From the NCBI RefSeq assembly GCF_000701505.1, contig NZ_KL370788.1, positions 22,239 to 86,238 on the forward strand: a DNA stretch of 64,000 bases, read 5' to 3'. Under the pieces are notes generated by a model. It was not told the origin of the DNA and did not search any database. It saw only the letters and a program-made list of their open reading frames with translations. The DNA comes from Dyadobacter crusticola DSM 16708. Lineage in GTDB: Bacteria; Bacteroidota; Bacteroidia; Cytophagales; Spirosomataceae. Below are positions 35,040 through 42,135 of the stretch, piece by piece (the stretch's first letter is position 1; every line of letters begins with the position of its first letter). Both the position numbers and the translations under genes were made by a program.

Positions 35040-36347
35040 ATGGCTTCATTTAAAATAACCGGGGATAGACGTCTCAAGGGTGAAATCGTACCGCAGGGAG
35101 CAAAAAACGAAGCGCTTCAAATTATCTGCGCCGTACTCCTGACCGAAGAACCAGTAACAATCCATAACATTCCCGATATCCGGGACGTCAATCAGCTGAT
35201 CAACCTGCTCGGCGATCTCGGCGTGCGCCGCACCAGGCTGAGTGACAGCTCGATCCGGTTTGAAGCGAGTGAGATTAATCTCGATTACCTCGAATCTGAC
35301 TCGTTTCGCCAGAAAGCGGCCGCATTAAGAGGCTCCGTTATGCTTCTTGGCCCGATGCTGGCCCGCTTCCGGAAAGGAAGAATTCCACGGCCGGGAGGAG
35401 ATAAAATTGGTCGCCGCCGGCTGGACACCCACTTTCTAGGCTTCGAAAAATTAGGAGCAGAATTCAGTTACGACGAAGAGGACGGGGGTTTCTACAAAGT
35501 CGATGCAGCGAACCTGAAAGGAACGTATATGCTGCTGGACGAAGCCTCGGTGACCGGAACAGCGAATGTGTTAATGGCGGCAGTAATGGCGGAAGGAACT
35601 ACGACCATCTACAATGCAGCCTGCGAGCCTTACCTGCAGCAGCTTTGTAAAATGCTGAACAGAATGGGCGCAAAAATCTCAGGTATCGCTTCCAACTTGC
35701 TTGTAGTGGAAGGTGTAAGTGAACTGAAAGGCACTGAACATACGATGTTGCCCGATATGATCGAGATTGGCAGCTTTATTGGTCTTGCTGCCATGACGCA
35801 GTCAGAAATAACGATAAAAAATTGCCAAATTCCTCAGCTGGGCATTATACCTGATGTTTTTCAAAGATTAGGTATCAAAATGGAATTTCGCGGAGATGAC
35901 ATTTTCATTCCTGCGCAGGAACATTACCGCATTGAGAATTACCTGGACGGATCGACATTGTCTGTCGCTGACGCGCCCTGGCCTGGCTTTACGCCCGACT
36001 TGCTGAGTATTATCCTGGTAACAGCTACCCAGGCCCAAGGCACCGTGCTGGTTCACCAGAAAATGTTTGAAAGCCGGTTGTTCTTTGTAGATAAGCTGAT
36101 CGAAATGGGTGCGCAGATCATTCTTTGCGATCCTCACCGTGCTACGGTAATAGGGCACAACCGCGAGACACAGCTAAGAGGAATCCGCATGACCTCCCCT
36201 GATATCCGCGCCGGAGTTGCATTGCTGATCGCAGCAATGTCTGCAAAAGGGGTGAGTATCATCGACAACATCGAACAAATCGACCGCGGCTACCAGAACA
36301 TCGATACAAGGTTGAATGCGATCGGTGCGGAGATTGTGAGATTGTAA
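35040..36347 (+). CDS. murA: UDP-N-acetylglucosamine 1-carboxyvinyltransferase
   Basis: 435 residues starting at the ATG at 35040 (MASFKITGDRRLKGEIVPQG). It is an EPSP-synthase-fold enzyme that transfers enolpyruvate from PEP to UDP-GlcNAc, the first committed step of peptidoglycan synthesis. Family landmarks: QGAKNEALQ with the catalytic Lys, LARFRKGRIPRPGGDKIGRRRLDTHF, and EGVSELKGTEHTMLPDMIEIGSF. The key active-site loop has Asp121 in place of the Cys found in E. coli MurA (Cys115). The same substitution in other bacteria prevents covalent attack by fosfomycin, so intrinsic fosfomycin resistance at this target is expected. It is 40 bp downstream of the DUF4290 gene. Confidence 0.97.
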   Translation: MASFKITGDRRLKGEIVPQGAKNEALQIICAVLLTEEPVTIHNIPDIRDVNQLINLLGDLGVRRTRLSDSSIRFEASEINLDYLESDSFRQKAAALRGSVMLLGPMLARFRKGRIPRPGGDKIGRRRLDTHFLGFEKLGAEFSYDEEDGGFYKVDAANLKGTYMLLDEASVTGTANVLMAAVMAEGTTTIYNAACEPYLQQLCKMLNRMGAKISGIASNLLVVEGVSELKGTEHTMLPDMIEIGSFIGLAAMTQSEITIKNCQIPQLGIIPDVFQRLGIKMEFRGDDIFIPAQEHYRIENYLDGSTLSVADAPWPGFTPDLLSIILVTATQAQGTVLVHQKMFESRLFFVDKLIEMGAQIILCDPHRATVIGHNRETQLRGIRMTSPDIRAGVALLIAAMSAKGVSIIDNIEQIDRGYQNIDTRLNAIGAEIVRL

Positions 36348-36348
36348 G

Positions 36349-36380
36349 CTTTTAGCTGTTGGCCATTAGCTGTTAGCCCT
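36349..36380. repeat. Single copy of the AGCTTTTAGCTGTTGGC-type repeat
   Basis: AGCTTTTAGCTGTTGGCCAT then TAGCTGTTAGCCC follows the murA stop directly. It matches the copy near 9331-9350 (TTAGCTTTTAGCTGTTGGC), so the unit is dispersed at least 27 kb apart. Confidence 0.65.
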
Positions 36381-36440
36381 GACAGTTTAAGCGCAGTCTG
36401 CGTTTATATCGTTCCGATCGATAAGTGGCACAATACCGTT

Positions 36441-36513
36441 AGAGAATTATAGCAATAAACAAGGTTGTCCGTTGAAGGATCTCTTGTTTATTGCTATTGT
36501 TTTATAGTTCTCT
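36441..36513 (+). promoter_or_regulatory. Long imperfect hairpin ending at a start codon
   Basis: AGCAATAAACAAG (36451-36463) pairs perfectly with CTTGTTTATTGCT (36483-36495) around a 19-base loop. Outside it, AGAGAATTAT (36441-36450) pairs with ATAGTTCTCT (36504-36513) with one mismatch, after an 8-base asymmetric bulge. The outer arm ends at the base before the ATG at 36514, so the structure would sequester the translation start. It could be a leader switch, or a remnant of a mobile-element end. Confidence 0.55.
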
Positions 36514-36810
36514 ATGGCAAAAGATTTTCGTCGTACCAGATTTGTGATAATTTTTTCTTTGCTAACATCTGCCTCTGCATTCACTTTTATAAGTGCTTGG
36601 AAGAGAGAGGAAGGTACTTCTGATAACAGCACACTTTCAAATTTCTTTGCTGACTCTTTTTCAATCTTTCGTTTTCCAGTACACACGCTCTTATTAGATC
36701 GCCTTGAAAGTCAGGATGGAGGTGCCTTCCTATTAGGACTTGTCGTCAATGTTGCTGTTTATACCGTAATAATTGAAATATTACTTTCCCGAGTAATTCG
36801 TAAAAAGTAA
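36514..36810 (+). CDS. Small two-helix membrane protein (first of tandem paralogues)
   Basis: 98 residues, not recognised. A basic N-terminus (MAKDFRRTR) precedes one membrane helix (residues about 10-29), a polar loop, the motif FRFPVHTLLLDRLES, and a second membrane helix (LLGLVVNVAVYTVIIEILL) with a basic tail RVIRKK. The second gene, 70 bp downstream on the same strand, encodes a related product sharing the FPxHxLL motif and the GLxxNxxxYxxxxE motif. Both are small, A+T-rich for this window, and have no recognisable partner enzyme. The hairpin directly before the start codon suggests controlled translation. Confidence 0.65.
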   Translation: MAKDFRRTRFVIIFSLLTSASAFTFISAWKREEGTSDNSTLSNFFADSFSIFRFPVHTLLLDRLESQDGGAFLLGLVVNVAVYTVIIEILLSRVIRKK

Positions 36811-36880
36811 GCGTATTTACGAACGAAATTAGTACTTCGTAATTGTCAGCTCTAACAATATCTCTCTTCTAGGTACATAA

Positions 36881-37228
36881 ATGGCTCCCAAGAAAATTAA
36901 CCTAAAAAGATTTGCAGCAATTACGATCTTTGTCTTTTTAGTAACTCTGTTTGCACTTTACAAAATATGGACAGAGGCTCAGAGAGATCAAGATAATTCC
37001 TGGGTTACCGATTTTATTTCTAAAACTTATCTTATACTTCGGTTCCCTTCACATCCACTTCTAGGATACATCTTGTCTTTTTTCAATGAAGAATGGGTGA
37101 GCCATCTTTCTGAAATCCTATTTTTCCCAGGACTAATTTTTAATGCTATGTTTTACGGCTTTCTAGCTGAATGCATAATACAAAACTTCTGTTCGCCGTC
37201 TAAGTTAAGAAGCTACTTCCTCTTATAA
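36881..37228 (+). CDS. Small two-helix membrane protein (second of tandem paralogues)
   Basis: 115 residues, not recognised, with the same plan as the preceding product: basic N-terminus (MAPKKINLKRF), membrane helix (residues about 11-30), a polar loop (TEAQRDQDNSWVTDF), the motif LILRFPSHPLLGYIL, and a second membrane segment (FFPGLIFNAMFYGFLAECII) with a short tail. Relative to the first copy it has an insertion of about 10 residues before the second helix. The 3' end overlaps by 16 bp the end of the convergent DUF1080 gene at 37213. The pair probably arose by tandem duplication. Confidence 0.65.
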   Translation: MAPKKINLKRFAAITIFVFLVTLFALYKIWTEAQRDQDNSWVTDFISKTYLILRFPSHPLLGYILSFFNEEWVSHLSEILFFPGLIFNAMFYGFLAECIIQNFCSPSKLRSYFLL

Positions 37229-38067
37229 CTACACTTACTATTATCCGCCTTCACGAAATAAGTCTTGTAATTACTCGCTTTCGGATCCATGCAGCCTTTC
37301 AGATCCAGGATTTCTACTTTCCTGAACTCTACAGGGTGGCTTTCGCTTTGCAGGGAGATTGAACCGTGATCGAGTAATTTACCCGCGATCATCAGGGAAG
37401 GATCATTTCCGCTTACGTTTCCTCCGCCAAGCTGTGGCTTGTTGTATTCCAGTACCATTTCGCCATTTGCAAAGTGCTGAATGAGTGAATCGCCGAGTAC
37501 AAGCACCTCCGCTTTTACCCATTGATCCCCATTGTAAGTCTTCGATTTAGAATTAATGCAATGTTGGGTGATCAGCTTTCCGTCCATTACCACGTTGGTT
37601 CCCGGCGTACAAAGGTTGCAGGTAGTACGTACCTTATCGTTGCCGCCCAGCAGCTGCACCTCAATGGAGGCAGGAAAATCCTGGTCTTTGCCCATTGTTG
37701 CTGCGGGCTGCCCGTGTACCATGATTCCACTGTTTCGCCACGCCCAGCCTTCGCCTTTTGGCGCTTGCTCGCCTACAAAGCGGTACTCTACTGAAATGCG
37801 GTAATACGAAAAATCCCCTTTGTAAAAGATATGACCGTATTTTTGTTTGAAATCATCATACTTGTCATACCGCACTACCATTTTCCCATCCTCAACCCTG
37901 AAAGTGTTGTTGTAATTGTCGTTTAACTCATACCCACGGATTTTGATATCCCACCCGTCGAGGTTCTTTCCATTAAAAAGCTGCTTCCATTCCTGCTTGT
38001 CGGCATTCTTTTGCGCAGATACACTCAGCCAGATCAGGCTGAAAAGCATGGTTAATTGTACTTTCAT
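37213..38067 (-). CDS. DUF1080 family protein (3-keto-disaccharide hydrolase-like)
   Basis: 284 residues from the ATG at 38067, which gives a normal signal peptide (MKVQLTMLFSLIWLSVSAQ); the frame continues to 38127 but the added residues do not fit. The core opens with WKQLFNGKNLDGWDIKIRG and continues through FRVEDGKMVV, YRISVEYRFVGEQAPKGEGWAWRNSGIMVHGQP, EVQLLGGND and GSISLQSESHPVEFRKVEIL, the concanavalin-like jelly roll of DUF1080. Some members hydrolyse 3-keto-glucosides, and many are extracellular or periplasmic. Substrate is unknown. The C-terminus (CMDPKASNYKTYFVKADNSKCSY) has two Cys and looks like an extra small domain. Confidence 0.88.
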   Translation of the reverse strand: MKVQLTMLFSLIWLSVSAQKNADKQEWKQLFNGKNLDGWDIKIRGYELNDNYNNTFRVEDGKMVVRYDKYDDFKQKYGHIFYKGDFSYYRISVEYRFVGEQAPKGEGWAWRNSGIMVHGQPAATMGKDQDFPASIEVQLLGGNDKVRTTCNLCTPGTNVVMDGKLITQHCINSKSKTYNGDQWVKAEVLVLGDSLIQHFANGEMVLEYNKPQLGGGNVSGNDPSLMIAGKLLDHGSISLQSESHPVEFRKVEILDLKGCMDPKASNYKTYFVKADNSKCSYKRK

Positions 38068-38199
38068 CTGGTAAATAGTTTTAAGAGTTTTGGCCAGGTT
38101 TTTATGCATATAAACTAAACATTTCACCGCATTGCCGGGTAAATATAGTTACTTCGTTTTTATTCGTCTCCTGCCAAATTCATTACGTTAGAAGATTTC

Positions 38200-39522
38200 A
38201 TGAGCCTGACAAAAAAAGAGAAGATCACACTATTCTGGTTTCGCCGCGACTTACGTCTGGATGATAATGCCGGCCTCTATTATGCGTTGAAGTCGCAATA
38301 TCCCGTTATACCGCTATTTATCTTCGACAGGAACATTCTTGATGATGTCGACAAAAAAGACCCCCGCATTACATTTATTTACGACGCAATCGAAAAGATA
38401 AGGAAAGAGCTGAAACAGTACGGTTCAGATATGCTGGTCTATTACGACTATCCATTGAAAGTATGGAAGCGGCTTAGTGAAGAGTTCGATATTGCCGAAG
38501 TATACACCAATACAGATTATGAACCTTACGCGCTCGAAAGGGACCGGGAGGTTTTCAATATTTTGAGGGAAAAGAAGACGGTTTTTAAAACGGTGAAGGA
38601 CCAGGTAATCTTCGAAAAGCGAGAGATCCTGTCTGGCCAGAATACGCCTTACACTGTATTCACACCTTATAGTCGCGCGTGGAAAGAGAAACTGAATGAC
38701 TTCTACCTTTCATCCTACCCCACCAAGAAGTACCTGAAAAATCTTCAAAGGTGGAGTGGCTCCGAAACTCCTACCGTACAGGAAATGGGCTTTGAAGTCT
38801 CTGATTATGATTTCCCGGACGAAGAAGTAAGTGAAACGCTTTTGCAGGATTATGCAGAGAAGCGCGATTTCCCCGCGGAGCAGGCAACCAGCCGGATTGG
38901 TATACACCTTCGTTTTGGCACAGTAAGTATCCGAAAGCTGGCGCGAAAAGCAAATGAGCACAGCGCTGTTTATCTGAGTGAACTGATCTGGCGGGATTTC
39001 TATCAGCAAATACTATCTAATTTCCCCGAAGTAGGTAAAGGAAAGGCATTCAGAAGCGCGTACGATCAAATAAACTGGCGCTATGATAAAGATGATTTTA
39101 AGAAATGGTGTGAGGGAAAAACGGGCTACCCGCTGGTGGACGCAGGAATGCGGCAACTGAATGCGATCGGCTTCATGCATAACCGCGTCAGAATGGTAAC
39201 TGCCAGCTTTTTATCCAAACATTTATTAATTGACTGGCGGTTGGGAGAAGCTTACTTCGCCGAAAAACTGCTTGATTATGATCTGGCGGCCAATAATGGG
39301 GGCTGGCAATGGGCAGCAGGATCAGGCACTGACGCGGCGCCTTACTTCCGCATTTTCAATCCGGCTGCACAGGCCCAACGCTTTGATCCAAAAGGAGAAT
39401 ATATCAAAAAGTGGGTACCTGAAATAGGAACAGCAGCGTATCCCGAGCCAATGGTCGACCACAAAATGGCCCGGGAAAGATGCCTCGAAGCTTACAAAAA
39501 GGCGCTTGGCAATGCGAGGTAG
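38200..39522 (+). CDS. phrB: Deoxyribodipyrimidine photo-lyase (CPD class I)
   Basis: 440 residues. The N-terminal photolyase-type Rossmann domain (TLFWFRRDLRLDDNAGLYYAL) is followed by the helical FAD domain with SRIGIHLRFGTVSIRKLAR, ELIWRDFYQQIL, WCEGKTGYPLVDAGMRQL, GFMHNRVRMVTASFL and LDYDLAANNGGWQWAAGSGTDAAPYFRIFNP. These match CPD photolyases more than cryptochromes. The enzyme repairs UV-induced pyrimidine dimers using blue light. Its ATG is 132 bp from the divergent DUF1080 start; there are no evident partners, and it reads as a stand-alone gene. Confidence 0.96.
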   Translation: MSLTKKEKITLFWFRRDLRLDDNAGLYYALKSQYPVIPLFIFDRNILDDVDKKDPRITFIYDAIEKIRKELKQYGSDMLVYYDYPLKVWKRLSEEFDIAEVYTNTDYEPYALERDREVFNILREKKTVFKTVKDQVIFEKREILSGQNTPYTVFTPYSRAWKEKLNDFYLSSYPTKKYLKNLQRWSGSETPTVQEMGFEVSDYDFPDEEVSETLLQDYAEKRDFPAEQATSRIGIHLRFGTVSIRKLARKANEHSAVYLSELIWRDFYQQILSNFPEVGKGKAFRSAYDQINWRYDKDDFKKWCEGKTGYPLVDAGMRQLNAIGFMHNRVRMVTASFLSKHLLIDWRLGEAYFAEKLLDYDLAANNGGWQWAAGSGTDAAPYFRIFNPAAQAQRFDPKGEYIKKWVPEIGTAAYPEPMVDHKMARERCLEAYKKALGNAR

Positions 39523-40803
39523 TTATTTACCGCCGGCAATGACCACAATCATATCTTCCGGCCGGAGATATGCATTCGCCATAGAAATAACATCCTCGCT
39601 CGTTACCGCCTGGATCTTATCGATATAGTGATTAAAAAAGTGGCCCGGCAGTCCGTCCAGCAACAGAATTTTCTGGCGATCTGCTACTTCGAAGGCGGTG
39701 TTGAGGGATCCGGCAAATTCACCTGCCATGAAATTCTTGACAGTTGCGAGTTCTTCCGGACCCACAGGTTCTGTCTGCAAGCGATTGATTTCCTTTTTAA
39801 TTTCATCAATAGTAAGTTGCGTGAATTCTTTTTTAACATCAGTTCCAATCATGAAATAGCCTGCATTACGAAGGGTAACCACGTGAGAGGAAATCCCATA
39901 AGTAAGCCCTTTTTCTTCCCGTATGTTTTTCATCAGCCTGGATCCGAAGTAGCCGCCCAGCAGCTCATTGGTAACAAGCATTCTGAAATAATCCTCATGG
40001 TGCCTGTTAAAAAGCTCGCGCCCCATTCGAATGGAAGATTGTACGCTATCTGCTTTTTCTATTACCTTTTCTTCGCCTTGATAAGCTGTTGAAATCAAAA
40101 ATGCCGGCTTAGCCTGACCAGCTTCAACTGGATCTTTTCCCAAAGTTTGGTTAACCAGCTCTACATGGCTTTCACTCACCTGGCCAGCCAGAACAACTGT
40201 GAATTTCCCGTTTTTAATAAAATGATTATAGTGGTCAAGAATGGCCTCGTGCGTCAGTCGCTCAATGTTGGTTTCTTCCTGGCTCTGCCCATAGGGATGA
40301 TCGGTACCAAACAGCCGCGCCCGGAATTCCGTTGTTGCCAGGTATGCATTCTTTTCTTTGTTCACTTTCAGGTTTTGCAGCGTAATGTTTCTGAGTTCCT
40401 GTAACTCGTGCTCGGGGAAACTCGCTTCGTGGATCAATTGACTGATCAATGGAAGCACCTCGGGTAAAAAGCGAGAAACACAATAGACGACCACTCCTAT
40501 ACGATCCGATGTGTGCGTCAGCTCGGTGAATGCACCTAGCCGGTCGAATGCTTCGCTGATCTCTCCTGAGCTCAATCTAGCAGTACCTTCCGGAAGCATC
40601 TTGATTGCAAAATAGGAAGCCCCGATTTCTTTTTCATACCAGTTACCTGCCTCAAAAATACATTCAATCCGAATCACCGGCTGCTCACCAATGTTGATCA
40701 CATGCAGCGGCACACCATTGTCCAGTGTGTGGGTTTGTGCCGCAGGCAAATGAATGGAGTTGATTAATTTAAAGTCAGGAGCGATGGTGCGGTCGAGTAG
40801 CAT
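39523..40803 (-). CDS. M16 (insulinase) family protein lacking the zinc motif
   Basis: 426 residues from the ATG at 40803 (MLLDRTIAPDFKLINS); a longer frame to 40851 starts inside a terminator and is rejected. The M16 fold is clear: VPLHVINIGEQPVIRIECIFEAGNWYEK, the second-domain NELLGGYFGSRLMKNIREEKGLTYGISS. However, the catalytic HxxEH position reads YFAIK in GASYFAIKML, so all three zinc-site residues are lost. The retained SRLxxxxRExxGLxYG motif, with the R/Y pair, is typical of the non-catalytic partner of M16 heterodimers. No active M16 partner lies in the window. No signal peptide is visible. Confidence 0.88.
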   Translation of the reverse strand: MLLDRTIAPDFKLINSIHLPAAQTHTLDNGVPLHVINIGEQPVIRIECIFEAGNWYEKEIGASYFAIKMLPEGTARLSSGEISEAFDRLGAFTELTHTSDRIGVVVYCVSRFLPEVLPLISQLIHEASFPEHELQELRNITLQNLKVNKEKNAYLATTEFRARLFGTDHPYGQSQEETNIERLTHEAILDHYNHFIKNGKFTVVLAGQVSESHVELVNQTLGKDPVEAGQAKPAFLISTAYQGEEKVIEKADSVQSSIRMGRELFNRHHEDYFRMLVTNELLGGYFGSRLMKNIREEKGLTYGISSHVVTLRNAGYFMIGTDVKKEFTQLTIDEIKKEINRLQTEPVGPEELATVKNFMAGEFAGSLNTAFEVADRQKILLLDGLPGHFFNHYIDKIQAVTSEDVISMANAYLRPEDMIVVIAGGK

Positions 40804-40820
40804 TATAATGAGGATCAAAT

Positions 40821-40857
40821 AAAAAAACGAATGACATTGCAATAACGCCATTCGTTT
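40821..40857 (-). terminator. Terminator after porV
   Basis: On the minus strand AAACGAATG and CATTCGTTT form a 9-bp stem followed by TTTTTTTATTT. It closes the PorU-PorV transcript and separates it from the M16 gene, whose start must therefore be at 40803. Confidence 0.85.
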
Positions 40858-40881
40858 CGAAAAAATTAAAATATACGATTC

Positions 40882-42030
40882 TTAGTTATCCGTGTCGCTC
40901 ACATCCAGTTTCTCCGCCTTATTCAAGCCAAGTGAAAGTGTGATACGGAGTGTATTGGCAAGTGGACTTCCCTGAGAAACAGGAAAAAGGTAGGCAAAGT
41001 CTACTGAATACCTGTCCATAAAATGGATTCCGGCACCAGCAGTGAAGAATTTATTACCTGACTTATATTTGTTTTCTCCGTGGTAACCACCTCTTAGTGC
41101 AAAAATATTGTTATACCAGTATTCTACACCCGCTGAAATTGCCACTTCCTGCATTTCTTCTTTGAAACCGTCTGGCGCGTCAGAAAATGAGCCAAACACA
41201 CCTTTCAGCACAGGTTTTGCATTGTAATCTGTACCGTCTGGCGTTGGTACCATCAGCTTGAAAGCATCCACAACGAAATTGAACTTGTTCCGTCCGTCGC
41301 CAGTAAATGAAAGTCCGGCGCCAAGTCTCAGGTTGGTTGGGATAAAGTTTTCAGTATCTGTACCTGCGCCGTAGTTGATTTTACCTCCCAGGTTGGAAAG
41401 TACAGCACCCAAAGACCAGGTCAGTTCGCTGCCGGTATCTTCGTTTCTAATCTGCTTTCTATAATATGCGCTGATATCACCTGCTGCAACACGCGCCGGG
41501 CTCAATGAAACACCCTTGATCACGGCGTCACCTGCAAGGTTAGACGAGATGTATTTCAATGTTAAACCCATTGAAAAGTTTCTTCCAAGCTGACGGGAGT
41601 AAGTACCATTGATTGCTACTTCGCGCGAGTTGAAGGTGCCTAACTGCGTTCCTATCGCGTCGCGTAAATCCAGTTCACCATTATTAAAGTAGTTAACCGA
41701 TAATGCAACTGCCTGATTGTCGCCCAGTTTTTTATAAGCTGACAAATACCCAAGCCACATATCGTCAACGAAACTTCTTAACCAGGGTGTGTAAGAAGCT
41801 GAAATACCGAAATCCTTAGTGTTGTATGGAAGCTTTGCCGCATTCCAGTAAGTTGCATTTGCATCCGGGCTAGAAGCAACGCCTGCTTCCCCCATTGCTG
41901 CGCTTCTTGCGTCAGGAGCAAATGTTAAAAACGTAAGCGGTGAAGCGGGGATTCTTAGTGTGTCCTGAGCAGAAACAGTGCCCAAAGTGAGGATAAAAAG
42001 TGAAGAAAATGCGCCAAAAAAAATTTTCAT
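40882..42030 (-). CDS. porV: T9SS outer-membrane protein PorV (LptO)
   Basis: 382 residues with a signal peptide ending at VSAQ. It is a FadL-like outer-membrane beta barrel; the N-terminal FLTFAPDARSAAMGEAGVASSPDANATYWNAAKL and the WL/SYTPWLRSF segments are the PorV signature. PorV holds T9SS cargo after translocation and works with the sortase PorU, whose gene is 105 bp upstream on the same strand, in the order usual for Bacteroidota. The barrel strands (GLTLKYISSNLAG, NLRLGAGLSFTG, ALRGGYHGENKYKSG) extend to the end. A terminator follows. Functional assignment is strong. Confidence 0.95.
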   Translation of the reverse strand: MKIFFGAFSSLFILTLGTVSAQDTLRIPASPLTFLTFAPDARSAAMGEAGVASSPDANATYWNAAKLPYNTKDFGISASYTPWLRSFVDDMWLGYLSAYKKLGDNQAVALSVNYFNNGELDLRDAIGTQLGTFNSREVAINGTYSRQLGRNFSMGLTLKYISSNLAGDAVIKGVSLSPARVAAGDISAYYRKQIRNEDTGSELTWSLGAVLSNLGGKINYGAGTDTENFIPTNLRLGAGLSFTGDGRNKFNFVVDAFKLMVPTPDGTDYNAKPVLKGVFGSFSDAPDGFKEEMQEVAISAGVEYWYNNIFALRGGYHGENKYKSGNKFFTAGAGIHFMDRYSVDFAYLFPVSQGSPLANTLRITLSLGLNKAEKLDVSDTDN

Positions 42031-42135
42031 ATAGAATGGATTTGCGATAGGAAGTCCTTTGTATCAGCTTCTTTTAAAAGGTCAAAAATACAATGAAAGA
42101 TAGTTATTACTAAAGATTTGCTAAGTTTTATTACA

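Noticed and set aside
36441..36513. Factor-independent terminator of murA
   Set aside because: The hairpin has an A+T-rich stem, no U-run, and ends at the next start codon, so a leader structure fits better.
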